Assembly (NCBI GenBank): GCA_902762495.1
Contig: CACWOL010000016.1
Span: forward strand, 1-41,016
Reading direction: 5' to 3'
Length of the DNA stretch: 41,016 bases
From: an uncultured bacterium
GTDB lineage: Bacteria; Verrucomicrobiota; Lentisphaeria; Victivallales; UBA1829
The notes beneath the pieces are model-generated. The model was not told the DNA's origin and searched no databases. It saw only the letters and a list, made by a program, of their open reading frames with translations. The position numbers were made by a program, and so were the translations under genes. Positions 15,530-23,851 of this stretch are shown here, one piece after another (the stretch's first letter is position 1; the number at the start of each line of letters is the position of its first letter).

Positions 15530-17116
15530 ATGCAGCACAGACTCAGATTCGCCCCGTCTCCGACCGGACAGGTCCACATCGGAAACATCCGCACCGCGAT
15601 CTTCAACTGGCTTGCCGCCCGCCACATGGGCGGCAAGTTCATTCTCAGAATCGAGGACACCGACCTCGAACGCTCCACGAAAGAGGCTATCGACACGCTC
15701 CTCGAATGCATGGAGTGGCTCGGCCTCGACTACGACGAGGAGGTCCTCTACCAGACCACGCAGGCGCAGCACCACCTCGACGCCGCGAAGAAGCTCGTGT
15801 CGGAAGGAAACGCCTATCCGCTCGGACCCATCACGGAACACTCCCCGATCCTTTTCCGCATCCCCGTCTTCTGCGACGATTTCCCGTTCGTGCGCACGGT
15901 CGGCCCGGCCTCCTGCACGCTCGCCCCGGACACCGCGGTCGAGATCAACGGCGGCGGACTGAAGTTCACCACGCTTTCGCCGAAAGGCAAGCCGGTCGAA
16001 AACCAGGCGTGCCTCGCCGGATTCAAGGACCTCGCGATCCTCGACGCCTCCGGACAGACGCTCTTTACGCTCACGGACGACAAGCTCAATGAGATCCTGA
16101 ACTACGGCGCGGCCGAGACCGTCGAACACGCCGCCTCCATGACGTTCACCCGCCGCGAGGTCTTCTACGACGACATGGTCAAGGGACACCTTTCCAAGCC
16201 GCTCGACAGCATGCGGGACTTCATCATTGTCCGCAGCGACGGCAGCCCGGTCTTCCACCTCGCGAACGTCTGCGACGACATCACGCAGGACATCACGCTC
16301 ATCGTACGCGGCGACGACCATGTGGAAAACACCTACCGCCACCTTTTCATGTTCCAGACGCTCGGCGCGAAGGTCCCGTCCTACGCCCACCTGCCGATGA
16401 TCGTGAACGCCCAGGGAAAGCCCTACAGCAAGCGCGACGGCGACGCCTTCGTCGGCGATTTCCGCGGCAAGGGCGTGCTCCCCGAGGCGCTGTTCAACTA
16501 CCTCACGCTCCTCGGCTGGTCCTCCGGCGACAACCGCGAGAAGATGTCCCGCGAGGAACTCGTCGAGGCGTTCGACCTCGCCCGCGCCCAGCATTCGCCC
16601 GCGCAGTTCGACGCTGTGAAGATGGCGAACCTGAACGGGCAGTACATCGCTGCGCTCGATCCGGCGGTCTTCCGCCAGCGCGCCTGGGATTTCGCCGCCG
16701 CCTATCCGTGGCGGGAATCCGTCGACCGCGCGAAATTCGACGCCGTGGCGGACCTGATGCAGACCCGCACCAAGCTCATGACCGACCTGGCGACGTGGAC
16801 CTATTTCTTCGCCGTCCCGGTCGACTACGATCCGAAGGGCGTAAAGAAATTCCTCACGCCGGAGCCCATGCGCGCCGCGCTGGCGAAGGCCGCCGATGCG
16901 TTCGATTCTCTCCCCGAAAACGATCCGAAGGCCGTCGAAGATGCGCTCCGCACCATCGAGACCGCCGACGGACTCTCCCAGTTCGCCCTCAACCAGCCCG
17001 TCCGCGTCGCCGTCTGCGGCGTCACTGTCGGCGCCAGTATCTACGAGACGGTCGTCTGCATCGGCGTGAAGGAATGCGCCCGCCGCATCCGGGCCGCCCT
17101 CGCCGCGACAGCCTAA
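15530..17116 (+). CDS. gltX: glutamyl-tRNA synthetase with atypical central segment
   Basis: This 528-residue class Ic synthetase charges tRNA-Glu. The N-terminal Rossmann half has PSPTGQVHIGN (HIGH motif at 16-19) and FILRIEDTDLERS. The second half has LIVRGDDHVENT (usual GEDH, here GDDH), and the KMSKS loop reads KPYSKRDG near 297-304, followed by LPEALFNYLTLLGWS. The C-terminal helical anticodon-binding region is present. The segment between about residue 95 and 205 does not look like the standard acceptor-binding insert: the usual CxC/ARYDG region is replaced by a beta-rich stretch (FRIPVF, EINGGGLKFTTL, KDLAILDASGQTLFTL). No clear ribosome site precedes the ATG. It heads the gltX-def-membrane protein-D123 gene row. 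Confidence 0.9.
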   Translation: MQHRLRFAPSPTGQVHIGNIRTAIFNWLAARHMGGKFILRIEDTDLERSTKEAIDTLLECMEWLGLDYDEEVLYQTTQAQHHLDAAKKLVSEGNAYPLGPITEHSPILFRIPVFCDDFPFVRTVGPASCTLAPDTAVEINGGGLKFTTLSPKGKPVENQACLAGFKDLAILDASGQTLFTLTDDKLNEILNYGAAETVEHAASMTFTRREVFYDDMVKGHLSKPLDSMRDFIIVRSDGSPVFHLANVCDDITQDITLIVRGDDHVENTYRHLFMFQTLGAKVPSYAHLPMIVNAQGKPYSKRDGDAFVGDFRGKGVLPEALFNYLTLLGWSSGDNREKMSREELVEAFDLARAQHSPAQFDAVKMANLNGQYIAALDPAVFRQRAWDFAAAYPWRESVDRAKFDAVADLMQTRTKLMTDLATWTYFFAVPVDYDPKGVKKFLTPEPMRAALAKAADAFDSLPENDPKAVEDALRTIETADGLSQFALNQPVRVAVCGVTVGASIYETVVCIGVKECARRIRAALAATA

Positions 17117-17136
17117 CCCCACGCCCAGGAGGACGC

Positions 17137-17745
17137 ATGAACAACATCCCGGTTGAAAAACTCAAGCTCCGGCTGCTCGGCGATCCGATCCTGGCGGCGA
17201 AAGCGCGTCCGGTCGAACAGATCACCGAGGAAACGCAGCGCATTTCCGAGGCCATGCTCGACATCATGTACAAGTCCCACGGGATCGGCCTCGCGGGGAA
17301 CCAGGTCGGGCTGCTCCAGCGCATCGTGACCATCGACATCGATCCGCCGACCGACGAGGAAGGCAACGAACTGCCTGTCCATTCCGAGGGAGAAAAGAAA
17401 CTGCTTCCGCTGATGCCGATCACGCTGATCAACCCGGAGATCGTGTCGTACTCCGACAATCTCTGCCCGTTCGATGAAGGATGCCTGAGCGTGCCGGAGG
17501 TCTACGGCCGCGTCATGCGCAGCGATTCCGTCGTGCTCAAATCCATGCTCCTCGACGGCTCCGATTTCGTCCTCGAATGCGGCGGCCTGCTCGCACGCGT
17601 CGTCCAGCACGAGCTCGATCACCTCGACGGCATCGTGTTCGTCCAGAAGGTCGATCCGGACGTCTATCCCGGCATTTCCAAGCGCGTCGAAAAGATCATC
17701 AAGCGCAACGGCCCCCGCGGATTCAAAGTCAGGAGGCTCGTCTGA
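17137..17745 (+). CDS. def: peptide deformylase
   Basis: This 202-residue metalloenzyme removes the N-formyl group from nascent proteins. All three motifs are present: GIGLAGNQVG (motif 1, usual GxGLAAxQ, about 51-60), EGCLSVP (motif 2, metal-binding Cys) and QHELDHLDG (motif 3, two metal His and the catalytic Glu). The ATG at 17137 follows a perfect AGGAGG at 17127-17132; the longer frame extending back into gltX is not used. It is 20 bases after gltX and 2 bases before the next gene. A loop with acidic residues at about 70-85 (PPTDEEGNELPVHSEGE) is a little longer than in E. coli Def. Confidence 0.95.
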   Translation: MNNIPVEKLKLRLLGDPILAAKARPVEQITEETQRISEAMLDIMYKSHGIGLAGNQVGLLQRIVTIDIDPPTDEEGNELPVHSEGEKKLLPLMPITLINPEIVSYSDNLCPFDEGCLSVPEVYGRVMRSDSVVLKSMLLDGSDFVLECGGLLARVVQHELDHLDGIVFVQKVDPDVYPGISKRVEKIIKRNGPRGFKVRRLV

Positions 17746-17747
17746 CC

Positions 17748-18773
17748 ATGCCTCTGCCCGGGACAAATACCGGGTCCGCGCCCGGCTTCCTTACCACCAC
17801 CGCGCGTCTGTGCGCCGGAACGAAGATCCTGACCGAAATCTACGATTCTTCGCCCGCCCGCGCCATCTGGCGTTTCCTTCTGCTGACCATCCTCTGCGCC
17901 ATCATGGCCTCGGTCGTCGGCACGTTTGTGCAGAAAGGCGTGTTCGAACGCGCCGGACGCAATCTCGACGAGGAGATCGGCGCCTTCGTAGTCACGCCGG
18001 AGACGATCTCGGTTCAGAAGGAACCGGATACGCCGCGCCGCTTCAAGCTGCCCTATATCACGCTGGAATACTACCCCGGAAACACGTTCGCGAGCGAGGA
18101 TTTCAACGTCGGTCGCACCTCCGATCACGGCCTCGTCATTCTCCCCGGCGGCCTGGCTTCCTGGGCCTCGGTCAACTGGAAAGGCGAAGACCTTTTCTAC
18201 TCCACCCTGTTGCCCGCGTCCATGCTTTACGCCTCGCTTTCCGAGGAGAAAGACGCCGGACTCAATGATGTCGGCGCGCACTGGGAGATGTTCTCCGGCC
18301 CCGGCTTCTCCGAAACGCTGAAAGAAAAGTTTGCCGCTCCCAAGGCAAAGACGGCGGACAAAGCTTCTCCGTCCGGGAATACGCCCGCGATCCTGACGAC
18401 CGGTTCGCAGGCAGCCCGTTTCGCGGTTTCCCTGCTCTCCGCGATCATTCTGCTGACCACGTTCGTACGGAATTTCTTTGAGATCGGCCTGATCGTGCTG
18501 CTGGTGTCGCTGGTGCAGTACCTGCGCGCATCCACGCTGCCGAAAGGGATCATCTTCAAGAACGTCCTCACGATCATGGTCTACTCCACCTTCCCGGCGC
18601 AGATCGCCGCCACGCTGTTCGATGCCGCAGGCGGGGACAGATACATTCAGTTCCAGTTTCTTTTCGTCGGAATCTTCTTCGTCTACCAGCTTTTCGCGTT
18701 CCGGGCCGTCATGAAGAAGGTCTGTCCGCAGATCGAACGGAAGAACGACGATTTCGACGACTCCGATTTTTAA
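17748..18773 (+). CDS. multi-pass membrane protein of unknown function (DUF1189-like layout)
   Basis: This 341-residue membrane protein has one helix at about 41-60, a large extracytoplasmic region (about 61-225) and four closely spaced helices at the C-terminus (about 225-325). A charged cytoplasmic tail is rich in Asp. The layout and the SxFPAQIAATLF segment recall DUF1189-type proteins, but I would not call it with confidence. The start ATG at 17748 is 2 bases after the def stop, and AGGAGG (17731-17736) lies inside the end of def. It is translationally linked with def and followed after 25 bases by the D123 gene. Confidence 0.8.
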   Translation: MPLPGTNTGSAPGFLTTTARLCAGTKILTEIYDSSPARAIWRFLLLTILCAIMASVVGTFVQKGVFERAGRNLDEEIGAFVVTPETISVQKEPDTPRRFKLPYITLEYYPGNTFASEDFNVGRTSDHGLVILPGGLASWASVNWKGEDLFYSTLLPASMLYASLSEEKDAGLNDVGAHWEMFSGPGFSETLKEKFAAPKAKTADKASPSGNTPAILTTGSQAARFAVSLLSAIILLTTFVRNFFEIGLIVLLVSLVQYLRASTLPKGIIFKNVLTIMVYSTFPAQIAATLFDAAGGDRYIQFQFLFVGIFFVYQLFAFRAVMKKVCPQIERKNDDFDDSDF

Positions 18774-18798
18774 CCGCCTGTCGAAAGGAGACAGCCTC

Positions 18799-19518
18799 AT
18801 GAACAAAACGCTTGAACACTGCCGGATCCAGAACTGGTATCCGCGCCTCTCCGTATATTCCCTGCCCACCAACTTCGTGTTCCTGATGGACATCGAGATC
18901 AAGGCGCTTCAGGAAGGCGACGCGGAATCCGGCATCGCAAAAAACGTGATCGACCGCCTCGAAAGCGCCATGAGCAAATTCCCGTTCACGCGCTTCGTGG
19001 GAACCGACCTCGTCGCCCCGACCGACACGGTCCGCTTCGAGGAGAAACGCGGTGCGGTCCGGTCTGCAAACAGCGCCTGGTATTTCCTGACCCAGAGCGC
19101 GAAGGTGCGGAACGCCGCCCAGAACGGCATGGTCTCCGCCCTCTGCGTCCGCCCGTTCCGCCGTATGGACTCCGCCCGCGAATTCCGTCTCTTCGTGAAG
19201 AACGGCAAACTGCGCGCGATGAGCCAGTACTGGATGACGCGTAATTATCCGCGTCTGGAGAAGAACCGCGAAAAGTACTGGACGCTCGCCGTCGATTTTA
19301 TCGACAAGAACTTCTGGGTGCTCCCCGAACCGGACATCGTGCTTGATATCTACTTCACATCCAAGGACGAAATCCTCGTGATCGACCTGAACCCGTTCGG
19401 TCCGCCCACCGATCCGAAGATGCTCAACACATGGGATCAGGACTGGCTGAACTCCATGGGGATGAAGCTCATCCCGCCGCCGACCGCGATTTCCGGCGAC
19501 ATCAACGTCTCGTTCTGA
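18799..19518 (+). CDS. D123 (CDC123-like) ATP-grasp family protein
   Basis: This 239-residue cytosolic protein matches the D123 family of ATP-grasp fold proteins. Eukaryotic CDC123 assembles translation factor eIF2; the role in bacteria is not established. Family motifs are visible: CVRPFRRMDSAREFRLFV (about 116-133), KLRAMSQYW (137-145), and the C-terminal LDIYFTSKDEILVIDLNPFG (182-201), followed by PPTDPKML. The metal-binding DxN of the ATP-grasp active site corresponds to Asp196 and Asn198. GAAAGGAG precedes the ATG. It is the last gene of the gltX-def row, 25 bases after the membrane protein, so it may act in translation or on a nucleotide-linked ligase reaction; this is inferred from context. 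Confidence 0.85.
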   Translation: MNKTLEHCRIQNWYPRLSVYSLPTNFVFLMDIEIKALQEGDAESGIAKNVIDRLESAMSKFPFTRFVGTDLVAPTDTVRFEEKRGAVRSANSAWYFLTQSAKVRNAAQNGMVSALCVRPFRRMDSAREFRLFVKNGKLRAMSQYWMTRNYPRLEKNREKYWTLAVDFIDKNFWVLPEPDIVLDIYFTSKDEILVIDLNPFGPPTDPKMLNTWDQDWLNSMGMKLIPPPTAISGDINVSF

Positions 19519-19523
19519 AGCGT

Positions 19524-19560
19524 CTTTTTCCGTCCGCGGACATCCGAAAAAAAGTTTTTT
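19524..19560 (+). terminator. possible terminator of the gltX-D123 operon
   Basis: CTTTTT (19524-19529) can pair with AAAAAG (19549-19554) around the inner palindrome GTCCGCGGAC (19532-19541). Six T residues follow (19555-19560). The outer stem is AT-only, so strength is uncertain. Confidence 0.4.
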
Positions 19561-19571
19561 GGAATACGGGG

Positions 19572-19599
19572 TTGATTCCTTTTCCCCCTATGCTATATT
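19572..19599 (+). promoter_or_regulatory. promoter for the first GH2 gene
   Basis: TTGATT (19572-19577) and TATATT (19594-19599) have a 16-base spacer. An operator-like AACGTTAT site begins 6 bases after the -10. Confidence 0.6.
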
Positions 19600-19604
19600 A
19601 ATAA

Positions 19605-19616
19605 AAACGTTATTCA
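19605..19616. promoter_or_regulatory. operator-like site AAACGTTATTCA
   Basis: AAACGTTAT followed by TCA starts at 19605, overlapping the expected transcription start of the GH2 gene at 19681. The same core AACGTTAT occurs just past the -10 of the other GH2 gene (27886) and at 28012-28019 on the minus strand. The CG-centred AACGTT is typical of LacI-family operators, but no regulator gene is in the window. Confidence 0.45.
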
Positions 19617-19680
19617 GTCTTCCTGCTCCAATCCCATCCCGCAAGCCGAACGCGGGAGTCAAAAGAAAGGTCAGCTTCCT

Positions 19681-22554
19681 ATGAATACGAAAACAAACAA
19701 AACCGCCATCGAAGCTTTCTGTCTGATTCTTTTCCTGGTGCTTCTCGCCGGAACGACAAGCGCATCCGAGATCTACGACTTCAATCCCGGCTGGATGTTC
19801 CTGCAATCGGACCATCAGATCGCCCCGAGGGAATACAAGGAGCACAAAAGTATCTGGGCCGGAGCAAAGGCCGCCACATCGGACGTCGTCTGGCCGTTCA
19901 CCTCGCTCGAATTCGATGAAGACGAATTCCGTCCCGTCAATCTGCCCCACGACTGGGCTGTCGAGGACGGCTTCTATCCGGAGGAGGACGGCGAACAGGG
20001 TTACCGCAAACGCGGCTGGGGATACTACCGCAAACGCTTCTTCGTGCCGTCCTCATGGAGAAACAAACGCGTGGAGCTTCAGTTCGGCGGTGTCGCCACG
20101 CATTCGACGTTCTGGATCAACCAGATGCTCTTCCACCACAACTACAGCGGATACAATACCATCACCATCGACATCACCCCGGCTTTGATGTTCGGACGCG
20201 ACAATCTGATCGCGATCGAAGTCAACGCCGCCGTTTTCGAGGGCTGGTGGTATGAGGGAGCCGGCATCTACCGCGACGTTAAGCTCATCGTCAGCGATCC
20301 GGTCCGTATCGCCACGGAGGCGGGCGTATCGGTCAGCGCCGAAGTCAAAATCGACGGCTGGAATGTCGAAGGGCAAGTGAATCTCATCAATGATTCCATC
20401 TCGGAAGTGTCTCCCATGCTGGATGTCGAAATCCTCGATCCCCTCGGAAAAACGGTCGAGTCCAAACGGTTCCTCCCGAATCTTCAGCCGAACCAGACTG
20501 TTCAGATCCCGTATTCCATCCGCGTCGGCTCGCCAAAGACATGGTCGCCCGACACCCCCCTGCTCTATCAGCTTAAAGTCACGCTCAAAGACGGGAATCG
20601 CGTCTTCGATGAAAAGACCGTCAACTTCGGGTTCCGCACGTTCAAGTTCGATTTCACGAACGGGTTCTCGCTCAATGGAAAACCGATGAAGATCAAAGGC
20701 GTCTGCAATCACCAGGACCATGCCGGCGTCGGGGCCGCTGTCCCCGCCGCGATCGAGGAATTCCGGATCAAAAAGCTCAAGGAAATGGGCGCGAACGCAT
20801 ACCGCTGTTCCCACAATCCCCCGAGCGAAAACATCCTTGACCTCTGCGACAAATACGGCCTTCTCGTCATTGATGAAAACCGGGCGTTCAATGCGTCCCC
20901 GGAGAATCTGAACTACCTGCGCGGGCAAATCCGCCGCGACCGGCATCATCCTTCGATCATCGCCTGGAGCATTTTCAACGAAGAACCCCTGCAAGGGGAA
21001 TTGCGCGGACAGGAGATCGCCCGTGCGCTCGTCGATACGGTCAAATCCGAAGATCCGACGCGTCCCGTCCTCGCGGCCATGAACGGCGGGTTCTTCTCTG
21101 AGGACAGCGCCCGCAACGTCCTTGACATCGTCGGATTCAACTACCAGTACGGCAACATCGACAAGTTCCACGACAAATATCCGAACATTCCAATCCTGCT
21201 CACGGAAGGCGCCAGCGCATTCGAGACGCGCGGCGAGTTCGTCACGGACAAGGAAAAGAATATCGCTTCCTCCCTTGACGTGTTTGCCGCCGACTGGGGC
21301 ACCACGCACCGCAAGGACTGGGAAACCGTCACGAAACGCCGTTTCCTCGCCGGAACGTTCGTCTGGACCGGATTCGACTACCACGGAGAACCTACGCCCT
21401 TCAACAATAAATTCCCGGCGAACAGCAGCTATTTCGGCTGCATGGACCTCTGCGGCTTCCCGAAGACCGCCTACTACATCCGGCAGGCGCAGTGGATTGA
21501 CAAGCCCGTCCTTCATGTCGCTCCGCACTGGAATCTGGAAGGCAAGAACGGACAGGAAATCGACGTCTTCTGCGCAACGAACGTGGAGGAAGTCACGTTC
21601 ATCCTCAACGGGAAAGACCTCGGCACATTCAAGGTCGATCCGGTCGACATGCTGACGCAGAAAGTCAAGTATGAACCTGGCACCCTGCTCGCCATCGGCA
21701 GAAAAGGCGGACAGGAAGTCATCCGCACGCAGGTCGAAACCTCCGGCAAACCGGTCTCTCTCGTGCTCGTCCCCGACCGCACAGAAATGAAGGCGGACGG
21801 GCGCGACGCCGTCCCCGTCACGGTCTATGCCGTCGACGCATCCGGACGCATCGTCCCGAATGCAAACGTCCCCGTCGAATTCGAGGTGTCGGGCCCCGGA
21901 CGCAACATCGGCGTCGGCAACGGCGATCCCAACTGCACGCTCAGCGAAAAAGCGAATTCCCGTCCGCTCTTCAACGGTTATGCCCAGCTCATCGTCCAGG
22001 CCGAACGCAGCACCAAAAAAGGCACGATCGAGATCACGGCAAAAAGCGAGGGACTCAAGTCCGCCTCGTGCTCCATCAAAACGACCGTCTCCACGACCGC
22101 GATTCCCGTTGTCGAAGGATTTACGAACCGTGAGATCGCCGTCTCCGGCTGGCGGGTCTCCCTTCCTTCCACGGAAAAACCCCTTCTTCTCTCGGGAAAC
22201 TCCGGCGGTGAGCTCAGCAATCTCTCGCCGGTCAATCTCGGCAATGTGCTCGTCCTCAAACCCAAAACATGGATCGCCTATTATACGAGTGCCAAGCTTC
22301 CCGCGAGCATCAAAGAAAAAGGCGGTTCCCTCTGCTTCAAGAACATGACGGGAAAAGGCCAGATCTATGTCAACGGCGAAATGCTCTTTGAAAAGAAGGC
22401 CACGGCCGCCGAGGATATCGTCGTCCCCCTGAAAAGCGGACTTGAGAGAATTGAGCTCAACATCCTCATGCAGCCCGACCCGAAGGGGCATCTCCTCCTC
22501 GGAGACATGGTTTTCGTCACGCAGGAAAAGCTCAAGAAGTCTTCCAGCAAGTAA
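19681..22554 (+). CDS. secreted glycoside hydrolase family 2 enzyme (beta-galactosidase-like)
   Basis: This 957-residue exported enzyme has a signal peptide (residues 1-28, ending TTSAS). Domains in order are an N-terminal GH2 sugar-binding jelly roll (about 85-220), an Ig-like immunoglobulin fold (about 225-325), a TIM barrel (about 330-620) and C-terminal DUF4982/Big-type Ig domains. The acid/base is Glu434 in AWSIFNEEP and the nucleophile is probably Glu509 in ILLTEGAS. The last 120 residues form an extra beta domain (WRVSLPS to the end). The substrate is likely a beta-galactoside or a related plant or host glycan; specificity cannot be read from the sequence. GAAAGGT lies before the ATG. 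The promoter and operator lie at 19572-19616. Confidence 0.93.
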   Translation: MNTKTNKTAIEAFCLILFLVLLAGTTSASEIYDFNPGWMFLQSDHQIAPREYKEHKSIWAGAKAATSDVVWPFTSLEFDEDEFRPVNLPHDWAVEDGFYPEEDGEQGYRKRGWGYYRKRFFVPSSWRNKRVELQFGGVATHSTFWINQMLFHHNYSGYNTITIDITPALMFGRDNLIAIEVNAAVFEGWWYEGAGIYRDVKLIVSDPVRIATEAGVSVSAEVKIDGWNVEGQVNLINDSISEVSPMLDVEILDPLGKTVESKRFLPNLQPNQTVQIPYSIRVGSPKTWSPDTPLLYQLKVTLKDGNRVFDEKTVNFGFRTFKFDFTNGFSLNGKPMKIKGVCNHQDHAGVGAAVPAAIEEFRIKKLKEMGANAYRCSHNPPSENILDLCDKYGLLVIDENRAFNASPENLNYLRGQIRRDRHHPSIIAWSIFNEEPLQGELRGQEIARALVDTVKSEDPTRPVLAAMNGGFFSEDSARNVLDIVGFNYQYGNIDKFHDKYPNIPILLTEGASAFETRGEFVTDKEKNIASSLDVFAADWGTTHRKDWETVTKRRFLAGTFVWTGFDYHGEPTPFNNKFPANSSYFGCMDLCGFPKTAYYIRQAQWIDKPVLHVAPHWNLEGKNGQEIDVFCATNVEEVTFILNGKDLGTFKVDPVDMLTQKVKYEPGTLLAIGRKGGQEVIRTQVETSGKPVSLVLVPDRTEMKADGRDAVPVTVYAVDASGRIVPNANVPVEFEVSGPGRNIGVGNGDPNCTLSEKANSRPLFNGYAQLIVQAERSTKKGTIEITAKSEGLKSASCSIKTTVSTTAIPVVEGFTNREIAVSGWRVSLPSTEKPLLLSGNSGGELSNLSPVNLGNVLVLKPKTWIAYYTSAKLPASIKEKGGSLCFKNMTGKGQIYVNGEMLFEKKATAAEDIVVPLKSGLERIELNILMQPDPKGHLLLGDMVFVTQEKLKKSSSK

Positions 22555-22584
22555 TTGCACCCCATTCTCATTACGGTCCCCGAT

Positions 22585-23832
22585 ATGATTCAGAACACGC
22601 CCAAAGGGCTCCGCCTCCAGATCGGTTTCTTCGGCAGACGCAACGCCGGAAAATCTTCGTTGCTCAACGCGCTCGCCGGACAGGACGTCGTCATCGTATC
22701 CGACGTGCCCGGCACCACCACCGATCCCGTCGAAAAGCCCATGGAGCTGCCTCCGCTCGGGCCCGTGCTCTTCATCGACACCGCCGGGCTCGACGAGGAC
22801 CCGACCGCGCTCGGCGGAATGCGCGTCGAAAAGAGCCGCCGCATCTTCGACCGGACCGACCTCGCGCTGATCGTGACCGACAGCGGCTGGAACGACACAG
22901 AGGAAGACGTCCTCTCTTTCTTCAAAGAACGCTCCACGCCGCTGATCGTGGTCTTCACGAAAGCCGATGTCTCCGCGCCTGATCCGGCTCTTGTTTCCCG
23001 CCTCGACGCGGAAAAGATCCCGCACGTCGAAGTCTCTGCACAAACAGGAACCGGGCTCGCCGCACTCCGCGCCGCGCTCGTCAATGCCGCCCCGGAAGGT
23101 TTCCTCGGCGCGCGTCCCATGCTCGGCGACCTCATCGCGCCGGGCGACTCCGTTCTGCTCATCACCCCCATTGACAAGGAAGCGCCGAAGGGCCGCATGA
23201 TCCTGCCGGAAGTCCAGGCCATCCGCGACACGCTCGATCACGACGCGCTCTGTCTGTGCGTGACCGAACACCATATCGCGGACATGCTCGCCCGCCTGAA
23301 AACGCCGCCTGCTCTCGCCGTGACCGATTCCCAGGCGTTCGGCATCGCTTCGCGCTCCGTGCCGCCCGAAATCCCGCTCACTTCCTTCTCCATCCTGCTC
23401 GCGCGCATGAAAGGCGACCTGGCAGCATGCGCCGCCGGGGCGGCAGCGATCGACCGTCTGCACGACGGCTCGCGTGTGCTTGTGGCGGAGGCCTGCACGC
23501 ACCACCCCATCGGCGACGACATCGGACGCGTGAAGCTCCCGCGCTGGATTCGCGAATACCGCCACACGGACGGCATTGAGTTCACCATGGCAGCCGGAGC
23601 CGATTTCCCCGACGACCTCACGCAATACGACCTGGTACTCCACTGCGGCGCATGCACGTTCAACCGCCGCGCCGTCCTGTCCCGCATCCTGCACTGCCGC
23701 GAACAGGGCGTCCCGTTCACAAATTACGGCGTCGCCATCGCGCATATCCACGGCATCCTCGAACGCGCCCTCTCCCCCTTCCCCGATGCGTACGAGGCGT
23801 TCAAAGCCGCCGCAAGCGGAGGCCGCACCTGA
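22585..23832 (+). CDS. hydF: HydF, [FeFe]-hydrogenase maturation GTPase
   Basis: This 415-residue maturase scaffold assembles the 2Fe subcluster of [FeFe]-hydrogenase. The GTPase domain has GRRNAGKS (G1, 17-24), DTAG (G3, 65-68), TKAD (G4, 125-128) and SAQTG (G5, 151-155). The C-terminal cluster domain holds the diagnostic CxH-x46-HCxxC pattern exactly: Cys304, His306, His353, Cys354 and Cys357. The ATG at 22585 is preferred because homologues begin near NTPKGxRLxIGxFGRRNAGKSS. A TTG at 22555 immediately after the GH2 stop is also in frame. Neither hydE, hydG nor a hydrogenase gene is nearby, so the partners must be elsewhere. Its presence indicates an anaerobic, H2-producing or H2-cycling lifestyle. 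Confidence 0.96.
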   Translation: MIQNTPKGLRLQIGFFGRRNAGKSSLLNALAGQDVVIVSDVPGTTTDPVEKPMELPPLGPVLFIDTAGLDEDPTALGGMRVEKSRRIFDRTDLALIVTDSGWNDTEEDVLSFFKERSTPLIVVFTKADVSAPDPALVSRLDAEKIPHVEVSAQTGTGLAALRAALVNAAPEGFLGARPMLGDLIAPGDSVLLITPIDKEAPKGRMILPEVQAIRDTLDHDALCLCVTEHHIADMLARLKTPPALAVTDSQAFGIASRSVPPEIPLTSFSILLARMKGDLAACAAGAAAIDRLHDGSRVLVAEACTHHPIGDDIGRVKLPRWIREYRHTDGIEFTMAAGADFPDDLTQYDLVLHCGACTFNRRAVLSRILHCREQGVPFTNYGVAIAHIHGILERALSPFPDAYEAFKAAASGGRT

Positions 23833-23851
23833 TCCGGCGCGGACGGCGACC

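Noticed and set aside
22555..22584. TTG start for hydF directly after the GH2 stop
   Set aside because: HydF homologues begin close to the ATG at 22585, and the ten extra residues have no family counterpart.
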